Shown here piece after piece: positions 7,720 to 16,813 of a DNA stretch of 30,381 nt; the first letter of the stretch is position 1, and every line of letters begins with the position of its first letter. The notes beneath the pieces were generated by a model that worked only from the letters and a program-made list of their open reading frames with translations, was not told where the DNA came from and searched no databases. The position numbers and the translations under genes are program-made. Source of the DNA: UBA5972 sp002430125 (lineage in GTDB: Bacteria; Pseudomonadota; Alphaproteobacteria; Rhodobacterales; Rhodobacteraceae); contig CALBIC010000158.1 of NCBI GenBank assembly GCA_937892915.1, positions 1 to 30,381 of the forward strand, in the 5' to 3' direction.

Positions 7720-8481
7720 ATGTCAGGGACAGATCACTCGCAGGATCAGGGTTGGACCGGGCCGCAACCGGTTTTCGTGCTGGTGCGCCCGCAAATGGGC
7801 GAAAACATCGGGGCTGCGGCGCGCGCAATGTGGAATTTCGGCCTTGATCGGTTGCGTCTGGTTGATCCGCGCGACGGCTGGCCCAATCCGCGCGCTGTCG
7901 CGATGGCCACGGGGGCCGGGCAGGTTCTGGATCATGTTGAAGTTGTCGCCGATACCCCCGCAGCCCTTGTTGATATGAACTATGTGTTTGCCACAACCGC
8001 GCGCAACCGTGATCTGACCAAACCCGTTGTCAGCCCGGAACGCGCGATGGAGCAAGCACGGGCGATGATCGCAGCCGGCCAAAAAATTGCCGTGATGTTT
8101 GGCCCCGAACGTGCCGGCCTTGAGAACGAGGATGTCATTCGCGCCAATGCCCTGATCTCGGTGCCGGTCAATCCGGCCTTTGGGTCCCTCAATCTCGCGC
8201 AATGTGTCTTGCTGACAGCGTACGAATGGCGGCGGCAGACCCAGGACGTTCCGCCCGAATTTCTGCGGATGCAGAACGCCAAAATGGCCACCGGGGTCGA
8301 GATTGAAAAGCTTTTTCAGCATTATTTTGAACGGCTGGACGAAAAGGGCTTCTTTTGGCCTGATCACAAAGCCGCCCCGATGGCACAGACATTGCGCAAT
8401 ATGTTCAGTCGGATGCCGCTGACCGATGCCGACGTGCGCACGATGCACGGCATTTTACGCGCTTTGACGAAAACCCGTTAA
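7720..8481 (+). CDS. trmJ: tRNA (cytidine/uridine-2'-O-)-methyltransferase TrmJ
   Basis: This 253-residue SPOUT methyltransferase starts with QPVFVLVRPQMGENIGAAAR, a conserved motif of the TrmH/TrmJ group. It carries the knot motifs VMFGPERAGLENEDV and NPAFGSLNLAQCVLL near the middle, then a C-terminal helical extension typical of TrmJ. The family methylates the 2'-hydroxyl of nucleotide 32 in several tRNAs, using S-adenosylmethionine. The ATG at 7720 has AAAGGGGAG a few bases upstream; the open frame begins 25 codons earlier without such a site. Its TAA stop overlaps the original stop of the convergent nuclease gene by three bases. Confidence 0.88.
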   Translation: MSGTDHSQDQGWTGPQPVFVLVRPQMGENIGAAARAMWNFGLDRLRLVDPRDGWPNPRAVAMATGAGQVLDHVEVVADTPAALVDMNYVFATTARNRDLTKPVVSPERAMEQARAMIAAGQKIAVMFGPERAGLENEDVIRANALISVPVNPAFGSLNLAQCVLLTAYEWRRQTQDVPPEFLRMQNAKMATGVEIEKLFQHYFERLDEKGFFWPDHKAAPMAQTLRNMFSRMPLTDADVRTMHGILRALTKTR

Positions 8482-9542
8482 TCCGCCGCCAATTCGTCCA
8501 GATATTCTGCCGAAAAATCGGTGCGCAGCTGCACCCACATCGGGAGGTGATCTGACATCTGAAAGGTGCGCCAATAGGTCTGGTAATAGGTCGATTTATT
8601 TTCACGCGGCTTGCCTGACGATGTCGTGTCGTAAGCTTCGCCCATTTGCGGCACATAAATCGGTTAATCCGCATCCGTGTAAACCGTGTCAAAATAGTTG
8701 AACACACCGGCCTTCCCAGTCAGTTCCATCCGCTTTTTCACTGGATGAATCGCAATCTGATCGTATTTGCGTTTTTTCTTGCCGGTATTGGTTTCCGGCA
8801 AAGCCTGCAAACTGGGATCAATGTAAAACCCGGCATCGGTCAGGGCTTTCATCGTGATGTCGCCGGCGCCATAGATGTTGAAATCCCCCAGCAGGATCAG
8901 GTTGGAATAATCTCGCCGCTCACGTGCGCGTTTGCCCAAAATCTGCGCCAAAACCTCGATCTCCTTGGCGCGTTTGGGGTTGTCTGCCTCGTCATCGCCG
9001 TAAAGAATATGCACCGTACATAGAACCAGATGCGACCAGCCAGCCCGAAAAACGCTGATATAGGGCGTGCGGTAAAGCTGCATACTGGGGTCGTACCGGA
9101 TCAGTTTGTTGCCCTCCTTAACCTCGATCGGCGGCACCACAATTTCACCGGCCATAGACGAGAATGAAATCGAGCGTTTGTCATATATAAACGCCATCCG
9201 CTCACGATTGCCCGGCGTGCCTTCGGAAACATCCGACACCAGATAATCCCAATTGCTGTCTCCAAGAATACGGACAACAGATTTCAGCGCATCCAGATCC
9301 TCGCGCACTTCCTGCACTGCAATAATATCAAAATGCGAGATAATCTCGGCAATATAGAACAGACATTCCTGCGAACGTTGCCCATAAGACGGCGCGTCAA
9401 ACTCTCGGATGTTCCAGGTGGCCAACAGGGTTTCGGTCGGCGATTTGGCAGGCACTTCGGCTGCCAATTTGGCCTTCAGTAATTTCAACCGATCAGCAAT
9501 GCGTTTTTTATCGGGATTGTGGTTCAGGTTTGCATAGAACAT
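8478..9542 (-). pseudogene. Endonuclease/exonuclease/phosphatase-family gene with an in-frame stop
   Basis: The frame from ATG 9542 encodes 292 residues of an endonuclease/exonuclease/phosphatase-fold protein, then meets TAA at 8666-8664. Past that codon the same frame stays open for 61 more codons to TAA at 8480-8478. That tail contains QMSDHLPMW, the Ser-Asp-His motif that supplies the catalytic His in this fold. Other active-site blocks precede the stop: TWNIREF (Asn44), AVQEVRE (Glu78) and LLGDFNIYG (Asp220, Asn222). The truncated product would lack the catalytic His and so probably be inactive. The intact length would be 354 residues. One base change from a sense codon such as GAA would explain it. 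It is divergent from ctaA, across a 144-bp gap. Confidence 0.85.
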
Positions 9543-9686
9543 TGTGACCTCGAAAAATGACTTGGGAATAGATGCGCCATATTAGCCTGAAAGGTGGATT
9601 CTCTCAAGAATTGCTGCATTCGGGTGGACCACGTTGCGCCAAGGCGATATTTCAAACGCGACAAAGGCTAATCAGGATCTGGCGAA

Positions 9687-10823
9687 ATGGCTGAGAAACG
9701 CAATATATTCGAAGATGTTGCCGCGGATGGACCGCAGGCAAATATTCCTAAAACCAGCCTGATCGACGGCGACAAAAATCGCTCAAGGCGCAGGATCAGG
9801 ATTTGGCTGCATGTTTTGTTGGCCTTGGTCGCGGTGATGATCGTTGTGGGCGGTCTGACGAGGTTAACCGATAGCGGCCTGTCGATCACCGAATGGAAAC
9901 CGGTGACAGGTGCAGTTCCACCGTTAAGCGAAGCTGCATGGAATGAAGCTTTCACAAAATACCAGCAAACCCCTGAATTCAGGCTGCAAAACAGCGCGAT
10001 GACAGTGGCCGAGTTTAAGTCGATTTATTGGTGGGAATGGGCGCACCGGCAGTTAGGGCGGGTGATTGGCTTGGTTTGGGCCGTTGGTTTCCTTTGGTTC
10101 CTGGCCCGCCGCCAAATCCCGACCGGCTGGACCGGACGTTTGGTTTTGATCGGCGCACTTGGCGGGCTACAGGGGGCAATTGGCTGGTGGATGGTTTCAA
10201 GTGGCCTGACCGGGCGGATGGTTGACGTGGCCAGTTACCGGTTGGCAATTCATCTGGGACTGGCGTTTATCATCATGGGCCTGATCGTCTGGTACAGTAT
10301 GCTGCTGAAAAGCGGTGACGGCGATCTGATGCAAGCGCGGCGCAATCGCGAAGGCGGGCTCGCGCGACTGGCGACCTGGCTTGGACTGGCGGCGTTCCTG
10401 CAAATATTGCTGGGTGCTTTGGTGGCCGGTATCGACGCCGGGCGCGGCTATATTGATTGGCCGTGGATGAACGGTGAATTTCTGCCCTCGGAAAGCTTTG
10501 ACTACAGCCCTCTCTGGACCAACTTCTTCGAAAACCCCGCCTTGGTGCAGTTTGATCACCGGATGCTGGGCTATCTGGTGTTTCTGTTGGCCGGTTTCGC
10601 ATGGTGGCAAAGCCGTAAAAGTCCGCTGCGGGCGACCAAGCAAGCCTTTGACATGGTAATGGCCGCTGTGTTCCTGCAAGCCGTGCTGGGGATTGCCACC
10701 GTACTTTACGCCGCACAGGTGCATATCGCTATCACCCATCAAATCGGGGCGATTGTGGTGATCACGCTGATTCTTCGAACGCGATTCGCGGCAATGTACC
10801 CTGCGCAACAATCATTAAGGTAA
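9687..10823 (+). CDS. ctaA: Heme A synthase CtaA (COX15 type)
   Basis: This 378-residue protein has about eight membrane helices. Four histidines fall in the family's heme-binding motifs: EWAHRQLGR, RLAIHLGLAF, QFDHRMLGY and AITHQIGA. Early motifs VVGGLTRLTDSGLSITEWKP and YWWEWAHRQLGR are diagnostic of the COX15/type-2 CtaA group found in alphaproteobacteria and mitochondria. It oxidises the C8 methyl of heme O to a formyl group, giving heme A for aa3-type cytochrome oxidase. The ribosome site before ATG 9687 is weak. The M32 peptidase starts four bases after the stop. No ctaB or cox gene is in the window. Confidence 0.95.
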   Translation: MAEKRNIFEDVAADGPQANIPKTSLIDGDKNRSRRRIRIWLHVLLALVAVMIVVGGLTRLTDSGLSITEWKPVTGAVPPLSEAAWNEAFTKYQQTPEFRLQNSAMTVAEFKSIYWWEWAHRQLGRVIGLVWAVGFLWFLARRQIPTGWTGRLVLIGALGGLQGAIGWWMVSSGLTGRMVDVASYRLAIHLGLAFIIMGLIVWYSMLLKSGDGDLMQARRNREGGLARLATWLGLAAFLQILLGALVAGIDAGRGYIDWPWMNGEFLPSESFDYSPLWTNFFENPALVQFDHRMLGYLVFLLAGFAWWQSRKSPLRATKQAFDMVMAAVFLQAVLGIATVLYAAQVHIAITHQIGAIVVITLILRTRFAAMYPAQQSLR

Positions 10824-10827
10824 CGCT

Positions 10828-12309
10828 ATGCAAGACATCTATACCGCGCTGATGGCGCATGTGCGCGAAACCACCGCGCTTTCGCAGGTTTCCGGGTTGC
10901 TGGGCTGGGATCAGGAAACCATGATGCCCAAAGGCGCTGCTTTGCAACGCAGCGAATGGTCGGGTGCGATGGAAAACGTCGTCCATGCCCGCACGACGGA
11001 CCCGAAGATTGGCGAATGGCTCGACAAACTCGACGGCGCCAACCTTGATCAGGAACAGGCCGCAAACATTCGCCATATCCGCCGTTCATTTCAACGCAAC
11101 AGCAAAGTCCCCGCCGATCTGGCCGCAGAAATCGCCCGCGTCACCTCAATTTCGCAAAGCATTTGGGCGCAGGCACGCGCGGCTGATGATTTCGCCGGTT
11201 TTGCGCCGACCCTGAAAAAGGTGCTGGCCCTCAGGCAGGAAGAAGCCGCCGCCTTAAGTGCTGGTGGCGATCTTTATGACGCGCTGCTTGATGACTACGA
11301 GCCGGGAATGACCGGGGCTTATCTTGATCAGATACTCGGCAACTTGCGCGACGGATTGGTTGACCTGCGCAGCCGAATCCGCAATTCTTCCGTGCAAATT
11401 CCAACGCTTAACCACACATTCCCCGACGCCCAGCAGATGCAACTGGCCACCGAACTTGCCACGGTTTTTGGCTATGACTGGAATTGCGGCAGGCTTGATA
11501 AAGCCGTGCATCCGTTTTCGTCGGGTTCCGGTACTGACACGCGGATCACCACCCGGGTTGACCCCGCCAATCCCTTCAACTGTATCTACTCCACCATCCA
11601 CGAAACCGGGCATTCGGCCTATGAACAGGCGATCAACGCGCAATATCTGCTGACACCCTTGGGCCGTGGTGTTTCCATGGGCGTGCATGAAAGCCAAAGC
11701 CGGATTTACGAGAACCAACTGGGGCGGTCGCAGGCATTTTGTGGGTGGCTTTATGGCCGGATGCGGGATTTGTTTGGTGACTTCGGGATTGCTACCGAAC
11801 TTGATTTTTACCGGCTGGTCAATCAGGTCGGGCAGGGGTTTATCCGCACAGAGGCCGACGAAGTGCAATATAACCTGCATATCCTCATGCGGTTTCATCT
11901 GGAACGCGCGCTTATTTCCGGCGATTTGGCTGTCGATGACCTTGAAGCTGCCTGGAACGATCGTTTCCTTGCCGATTTTGGCTTTGCCGTTGATAAAGCC
12001 AGCAATGGGGTCTTGCAGGACGTGCATTGGTCGGTCGGATTGTTTGGCTATTTCCCGACCTATTCCTTGGGTAATATTTATGCAGGCGGCCTTAACGACG
12101 CCATGCGCCAAGCAGTTCCGACCCTGGATCACGACCTGGCTGCGGGCGTTACAACCCAAGCTACCGACTGGTTGCGCGCCAATGTGCAGATCTATGGCGG
12201 GTTGTTCGAGCCGACCGAGTTGATGGCGCGTGCAACCGGTAAACCAATCAGCGAAAAACCCTTGCTTGATTACCTGAACCGAAAATTCACCGCGATTTAT
12301 GATCTCTGA
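10828..12309 (+). CDS. M32-family metallocarboxypeptidase
   Basis: This 493-residue protein matches carboxypeptidase Taq (family M32). The zinc motif is HETGH (His258 to His262), followed by GVHESQSRIYEN (His287, Glu288), which is typical of the family and supplies the third ligand region. The N-terminal LSQVSGLLGWDQETMMP block is also characteristic. It removes amino acids from peptide C-termini in the cytoplasm, with broad specificity. The length is normal. TAAGGTAA stands just before the ATG and covers the ctaA stop, so the two genes are probably co-transcribed. The stop region overlaps the likely ribosome site of the MFS gene. Confidence 0.92.
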   Translation: MQDIYTALMAHVRETTALSQVSGLLGWDQETMMPKGAALQRSEWSGAMENVVHARTTDPKIGEWLDKLDGANLDQEQAANIRHIRRSFQRNSKVPADLAAEIARVTSISQSIWAQARAADDFAGFAPTLKKVLALRQEEAAALSAGGDLYDALLDDYEPGMTGAYLDQILGNLRDGLVDLRSRIRNSSVQIPTLNHTFPDAQQMQLATELATVFGYDWNCGRLDKAVHPFSSGSGTDTRITTRVDPANPFNCIYSTIHETGHSAYEQAINAQYLLTPLGRGVSMGVHESQSRIYENQLGRSQAFCGWLYGRMRDLFGDFGIATELDFYRLVNQVGQGFIRTEADEVQYNLHILMRFHLERALISGDLAVDDLEAAWNDRFLADFGFAVDKASNGVLQDVHWSVGLFGYFPTYSLGNIYAGGLNDAMRQAVPTLDHDLAAGVTTQATDWLRANVQIYGGLFEPTELMARATGKPISEKPLLDYLNRKFTAIYDL

Positions 12310-12317
12310 GGCGCGCT

Positions 12318-13547
12318 ATCAATACTGAGTCCAACCCACCTGCAACATCTCGCGCCCAGTTTGCCGGGGTTGCTCTGCTGGCGATTGGCGAAACTCTGGT
12401 CTGGGCCGGGTTGTTTTACGTTTTTGCGGCGATGTTTCTGGCGTGGGAAACCGATCTTGGCTGGTCAAAATCCGAAATATCGCTTGGGATTACGCTGGCG
12501 ATCCTGACATCGGCGGCGTGTGCCCCCATTTCTGGGCGGATCATTGATGCGGGGTGTGGCAGGTTTTTGATGCCCGTCGGCGCAGTTGTCGGCGCATTGG
12601 GTCTGTTGTTGTTGGCGGAACTTGACACAAAAGGCGGATATTGGGCCGCATGGATATTGATCGGGGCGACGCAATCCGCGACGTTGTATGAACCATGTTT
12701 TTCGTTTGTTATCCGTACATTAGGAGGCAAAGCCAGGTTTGCAATCACGCGTATAACACTTGTCGCGGGCTTTGCTTCGACGCTGTCTTTTCCAGCCGCA
12801 GCATTGCTCAACGGTGCCTATGGATGGCGGATCACTGTAATAATCTTCGCATGCGTGGTCGCGTTCATCGCCGCCCCAGCGCTTTATTTTGGCGCTTTAT
12901 TGCTAGAGCGGTCGACGACACAAAAAGCGCCAGCACCCATAAAGGCCGAAAATAGGGCCACAATAAAGCGCGTTATGAAGCGACGGGAATTCTGGCTGAT
13001 CGCCTTTGGCTTTGCGTTTGTGGCGTTGAACCACGGCATTATCCTGAACCACGTTTTGCCGATATTTGTTGATCGTGGTGCCAGTCTTTGGGCCGCCACG
13101 GCAGCTGCGTCGATGATCGGTCCGTCGCAGGTATTAGGGCGTGTCCTGATGCTAAGGTTCGAGCGGCGTTTGAACAGTGTGCCGCTGGCAATGATCGCAA
13201 TATCAACGGCTTGCGTGGCGTCCTTAGTTCTGTTGACCGCCCAGTATCACCCAGCGCTAATTTTTCTGTTCGCGGTTCTGCAAGGATGCGCGTTTGGCGT
13301 TTTCAGCATCCTGCGTCCGGTTATGGTCGCTGAAATCATTGGCCGCGCCGCGTTTGGGGCGATTTCGGCCCGCACGTCGATTCCCTATTTGGTGGCGGTC
13401 GCAATTTCGCCCTATATAGCGTCGCTGATTTGGCACGCTGCCGGATATGACGTCGTCATCCTGTTTGCGTTGATTGCATCCTTGATCGGTTTGATTGCTG
13501 TGCGCAGTCTCAGAAATGCCGCCCACCACCAGCAACCTGACATCTAA
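12318..13547 (+). CDS. MFS permease; natural start position reads ATC
   Basis: The frame encodes a major facilitator superfamily permease of about 12 membrane helices. The first normal start codon is TTG at 12411, but that would cut the first helix in half. The frame is open upstream to a TGA at 12300. From 12318 it would read (I)NTESNPPATSRAQFAGVALLA, a natural N-terminus leading into helix 1 (IGETLVWAGLFYVFAAMFLAW). A GAGG site (12308-12311) stands six bases before codon 12318, but that codon is ATC, not ATG. So this is a rare ATC start, a lost start, or a sequence error. The full product would be 409 residues; from TTG it is 378. Substrate unknown. It follows the M32 gene and converges on the Rieske gene. 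Confidence 0.7.
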   Translation: MNTESNPPATSRAQFAGVALLAIGETLVWAGLFYVFAAMFLAWETDLGWSKSEISLGITLAILTSAACAPISGRIIDAGCGRFLMPVGAVVGALGLLLLAELDTKGGYWAAWILIGATQSATLYEPCFSFVIRTLGGKARFAITRITLVAGFASTLSFPAAALLNGAYGWRITVIIFACVVAFIAAPALYFGALLLERSTTQKAPAPIKAENRATIKRVMKRREFWLIAFGFAFVALNHGIILNHVLPIFVDRGASLWAATAAASMIGPSQVLGRVLMLRFERRLNSVPLAMIAISTACVASLVLLTAQYHPALIFLFAVLQGCAFGVFSILRPVMVAEIIGRAAFGAISARTSIPYLVAVAISPYIASLIWHAAGYDVVILFALIASLIGLIAVRSLRNAAHHQQPDI

Positions 13548-13558
13548 TTCCGCTAACC

Positions 13559-14689
13559 TTATCGGTCGAGCGACTCTCCCGTGCAGCGCGCCAGATAGTG
13601 CGCGAAATCGAAATTTGGCCGCTCAAGATGCGATAAATGTCCCGGCGACGCCAAATCGCTCAGCAACCCCTGAAAGACCTTTTCCGTGCAACCGCGATCC
13701 TCGACATTCACCTCGTCCAGCAGAGTTTTCAGGCGCGTAAAATGTGCCATTGCGTCTTTGTCATTGACATAATCCTGCGACATGCCGCCGCCAAACCGAA
13801 TATCAACCTGACCCACACCCTTGGGATGCAGCGAAAGATACCAAAAATATCCCGGCGTTAAGGTGATCAAAAGACTGGGATAAATCGCCAGCAAAAACGT
13901 GGTGCGCCGCCGGTCTCCCTGCATCCGCGTGTTATTTGGATGCGCCAAAGCAATCGGCAACTGATCGTCTTTCAGGATGGTATGATAGTTAAACGCCGGC
14001 AATCCCGGCGGGCAAATCATTTCTTCAAGCTTGGACAGGCCGCCGATTGTGCCCGCATGGCAAACCGGCAAATGATAGCTTTCCATGAAGTTTTCGGCCA
14101 AAACCTTCCAATTCGTGTCCCAAATATGGGTTTCAAAGAAGGTTTCGGAATAATCCTCCATGCCGAAATCTGAAATCAACTCCTCAACCCCGCTCAGTTG
14201 CGTGGCGACAGCCGGGGCATTGGGGTTCAGGCTGACCATGATCCAGCCCAACCATTCTTCGCACCTGACCTGCGGCAAAACATAATCAGCGCGCTTGAAA
14301 GCCGCGTTCTGATCCATGGCCGGGGCACCGCGCAATCGACCGTCAAGGCCATAGGTCCAGGCGTGATACGGGCAGGTGATCGTCTTGATTTGTCCACGAC
14401 CCTCAAGCAAGGTCGACATCCGGTGGCGGCAAACGTTGGATTGCGCCCTTAGGAACCCTTGGTGATCGCGCAGAACCATGATCGGCTGCCCGGCCAGCGT
14501 CAGCGTCAGATAATCACCGGCATTCGCAAGGCTGTCAGCGCGTCCCGCACAAAACCAGTCTTGCTTGAAAATATGTTCAATCTCGGCCTTCAGGAATTCG
14601 TCCGACGTGTAAACCGATTTCGGCATCGCGCGCGCCGTCTCGAACGGTACTGCGACGTTTTCGGCAAGTTCACGGATCGCTTGGTTCAT
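13559..14689 (-). CDS. Rieske [2Fe-2S] oxygenase, alpha subunit
   Basis: This 376-residue protein has a Rieske domain with CRHR (Cys87, His89) and CPYHAW (Cys106, His109). The catalytic domain carries NWKVLAENFMESYHLPVCH, giving iron ligands His206 and His211, with the third probably Asp331. The residue that bridges the two centres in most members is Asp; here it is Glu203, as in carnitine oxygenase CntA and other Rieske enzymes acting on quaternary amines. That suggests demethylation or cleavage of an N-methylated substrate (inference). AAGGGAG lies about seven bases before the ATG. It is 57 bases downstream of hutC on the same strand and probably in the hutF-hutC transcript. No reductase partner is in the window. 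Confidence 0.85.
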   Translation of the reverse strand: MNQAIRELAENVAVPFETARAMPKSVYTSDEFLKAEIEHIFKQDWFCAGRADSLANAGDYLTLTLAGQPIMVLRDHQGFLRAQSNVCRHRMSTLLEGRGQIKTITCPYHAWTYGLDGRLRGAPAMDQNAAFKRADYVLPQVRCEEWLGWIMVSLNPNAPAVATQLSGVEELISDFGMEDYSETFFETHIWDTNWKVLAENFMESYHLPVCHAGTIGGLSKLEEMICPPGLPAFNYHTILKDDQLPIALAHPNNTRMQGDRRRTTFLLAIYPSLLITLTPGYFWYLSLHPKGVGQVDIRFGGGMSQDYVNDKDAMAHFTRLKTLLDEVNVEDRGCTEKVFQGLLSDLASPGHLSHLERPNFDFAHYLARCTGESLDR

Positions 14690-14746
14690 GGTTTGGCTCC
14701 CTTTTGATCACAATAGAAGGCAGGCTTTGCCGCCGCAAGATTGGCG

Positions 14747-15439
14747 TTAGATATGCGTGGTCATGCGATAGCCCGGTGCATAGGCCAGCCTGACAAAGGT
14801 AATAGTGTCGGTTCCGATGAATGTCCGTCGTTCCGCCACAAACAGGGCGGTCCCTTTGGGTATGCCAAGTGCGGCAGCGTCCCCAACCGTCGCAGGTTCG
14901 GCGGTTAAAACGATATCACCACCGGAAATCGGCACGTTTTGAAGCAACCATTCGTTCGGGCTGACGGTCTCAAACGGTGCCGTAAAGACGTTGGGCACAG
15001 CATTGGGATTGATCCATCTGTCTTCGAAAACGTGGGGTATACCGTCGGCTAAGTGCAGACATTTCACATGCAGCAGAGGTTGCAACGGCACCAAATTCAT
15101 CCGAACCGTCACATCCTCCGGTGCCGGTATATTGTTTTTAGCCAGCATCTTATAGCCATACGTTAAACCACGTGCCTCGATCTCAATACGGGTCATCGGA
15201 ATATCAAGTGTGGCTTTGCGAACCGGATTCAGGCTGACCCGAGTACCTGCTTTGCGGCGACGGTCAATTATCCCGGTTTCCGCCAATTCCCGCAAAGCCC
15301 GGTTGATCGTGGCCCTTGCGCAGTTAAATTCAACCGCAAGGTCAACTTCCGAGGGAATGATTTGCCCAGGTTGCCAGACGCGCGTGCGAATTCGGCGCAA
15401 AACCTCGGTTTGGATGGTGCGATAACTGGTATGGCTCAC
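14747..15439 (-). CDS. hutC: GntR-family repressor HutC
   Basis: This 230-residue regulator has an N-terminal GntR winged helix (about residues 5-70, with IPSEVDLAVEFNCARATINRAL as the recognition part) and a C-terminal UTRA ligand domain (about 90-230). HutC proteins repress histidine-utilisation genes and are released by urocanate. The start overlaps the hutF stop by four bases (15436-15439), so the repressor is coupled to a pathway gene. A likely target is the palindrome between hutF and hutI. The UTRA family has other ligands, but the location makes HutC the best name. Confidence 0.88.
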   Translation of the reverse strand: MSHTSYRTIQTEVLRRIRTRVWQPGQIIPSEVDLAVEFNCARATINRALRELAETGIIDRRRKAGTRVSLNPVRKATLDIPMTRIEIEARGLTYGYKMLAKNNIPAPEDVTVRMNLVPLQPLLHVKCLHLADGIPHVFEDRWINPNAVPNVFTAPFETVSPNEWLLQNVPISGGDIVLTAEPATVGDAAALGIPKGTALFVAERRTFIGTDTITFVRLAYAPGYRMTTHI

Positions 15440-16800
15440 AAACGCGTCCGCAATTTTTGCACGCTGTTACGATAGGCAGCGGTGATCGCTTCTGTATTAA
15501 TGTGGCGGCCGTCTTGAACCATATGGCGACCCGCAGACCAAACATTGCGAACCAACCGGTCGTCACGTGCGAAAATCCAGGCATCAAGTAATGTGTCGCC
15601 CTTTAACCCTTCCATATCCGGATGGTTCGTCGAGATTTCCAGAATATCCGCCCAATTTCCAACTGCGATGGAACCGCATGCCCGCCCCAAAGCCTGCGCG
15701 CCACCCATGGCAGCGCCTTCAAAAATCGTCCGACCGACGGATGCCGAAGGGGTCGCGATTGCCGCGCGATTGCGGTCCTTTAATCGTTGGCTGTATTCCA
15801 GCGTGCGCATCTCTTCTGTCAAAGATATCCGTATGTTGCTGTCAGACCCTAATCCAAAAACCCCACCATTCGGCAGGTAGTTTTCGCCATCAAATATCCC
15901 GTCACCCAGATTGCTTTCGGTAATCGGGCAAAGTCCTGCAACCGCTCCGCTTTTGGCAAGGCCCAACGTTTCCTGAGGGGTCATCTGGGTTGCATGAACC
16001 AGACACCAACGCGCATCGACCGGCTGGATGCTTAGCAGCCATTCAACCGGTCTGGCACCAAAATAGGCCAGCACTTCGGTAACTTCGGCCTGCTGTTCCG
16101 CGATGTGCAGGTGAACCGGGCCGGATGGATACAGTCGATGAAGGTCATCCAATGCCTCTTTTTCAACGGCGCGCAAGGAATGCGGCGCAATCCCGATGCC
16201 ACAGTCAGCGGGGGCCGCCGACAACAGGCTGATATTACCATCAACTATCGCTTGGTAGCTGCTGAAATCATTTCCGAATCTCAATTGGCCACCTGCAAGC
16301 GGCCGACCGTCGCAACCGCCTTGGGCGTAATAGACCGGCAAGTTGGTCAAGCCGATTCCAGTCGAATTCTGCGCCGAAAATATCCGTTCGCTTAACTCGG
16401 CGACATTGCTGTATCGCTGACCGAATGGGCCATGATGCAAATAATGAAACTCGGCCACCGACCCGAATCCGGACTCTAACATTTCCATCTGCGCAAAGGC
16501 GGTTACGGCTTCTACATCATTCGGTGTCAGCACTTCCAGAAAGTCATACATCAACTTGCGCCAACTCCAGAACGAGTCAGACGCGTCGGCGCCGCGTTTT
16601 TCCGTCAACCCAGCCATTGCACGCTGAAACCCATGCGAATGCAGGTTGCCAATCGCCGGTAAAGCAAGCGCCATCCGATGACCGGAGGCTGGTTGATTGG
16701 GTGTAACCGAAGCGATTCGCCCAGCCTTATCAATGTCGATTCGCACGGCCTGTTCCCAGCCGTTTTGCGTAAGTGCTTGTTCAGCCCATAAAATAGTCAT
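15436..16800 (-). CDS. hutF: Formimidoylglutamate deiminase HutF
   Basis: This 454-residue amidohydrolase has metal ligands in NLHSHGFQR, a second block HLHIAEQ, HATQM and GLGSDSN near residue 317. It resembles the HutF group in the block AEFHYLHHGPFGQRY. HutF converts N-formimino-L-glutamate to N-formyl-L-glutamate and ammonia, the fourth step in the five-step histidine pathway. The ATG at 16800 lies just inside the divergent hutF/hutI promoter region, with only a weak AGG before it. The stop overlaps the hutC start. HutG, the deformylase that normally follows HutF, is not in the window. Confidence 0.93.
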   Translation of the reverse strand: MTILWAEQALTQNGWEQAVRIDIDKAGRIASVTPNQPASGHRMALALPAIGNLHSHGFQRAMAGLTEKRGADASDSFWSWRKLMYDFLEVLTPNDVEAVTAFAQMEMLESGFGSVAEFHYLHHGPFGQRYSNVAELSERIFSAQNSTGIGLTNLPVYYAQGGCDGRPLAGGQLRFGNDFSSYQAIVDGNISLLSAAPADCGIGIAPHSLRAVEKEALDDLHRLYPSGPVHLHIAEQQAEVTEVLAYFGARPVEWLLSIQPVDARWCLVHATQMTPQETLGLAKSGAVAGLCPITESNLGDGIFDGENYLPNGGVFGLGSDSNIRISLTEEMRTLEYSQRLKDRNRAAIATPSASVGRTIFEGAAMGGAQALGRACGSIAVGNWADILEISTNHPDMEGLKGDTLLDAWIFARDDRLVRNVWSAGRHMVQDGRHINTEAITAAYRNSVQKLRTRL

Positions 16801-16813
16801 GTGTTAAACCTGA

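Noticed and set aside
8478..8664. Frameshift in the nuclease gene
   Set aside because: Both stops are in the same frame (positions differ by a multiple of three), so it is a nonsense codon and not an indel.
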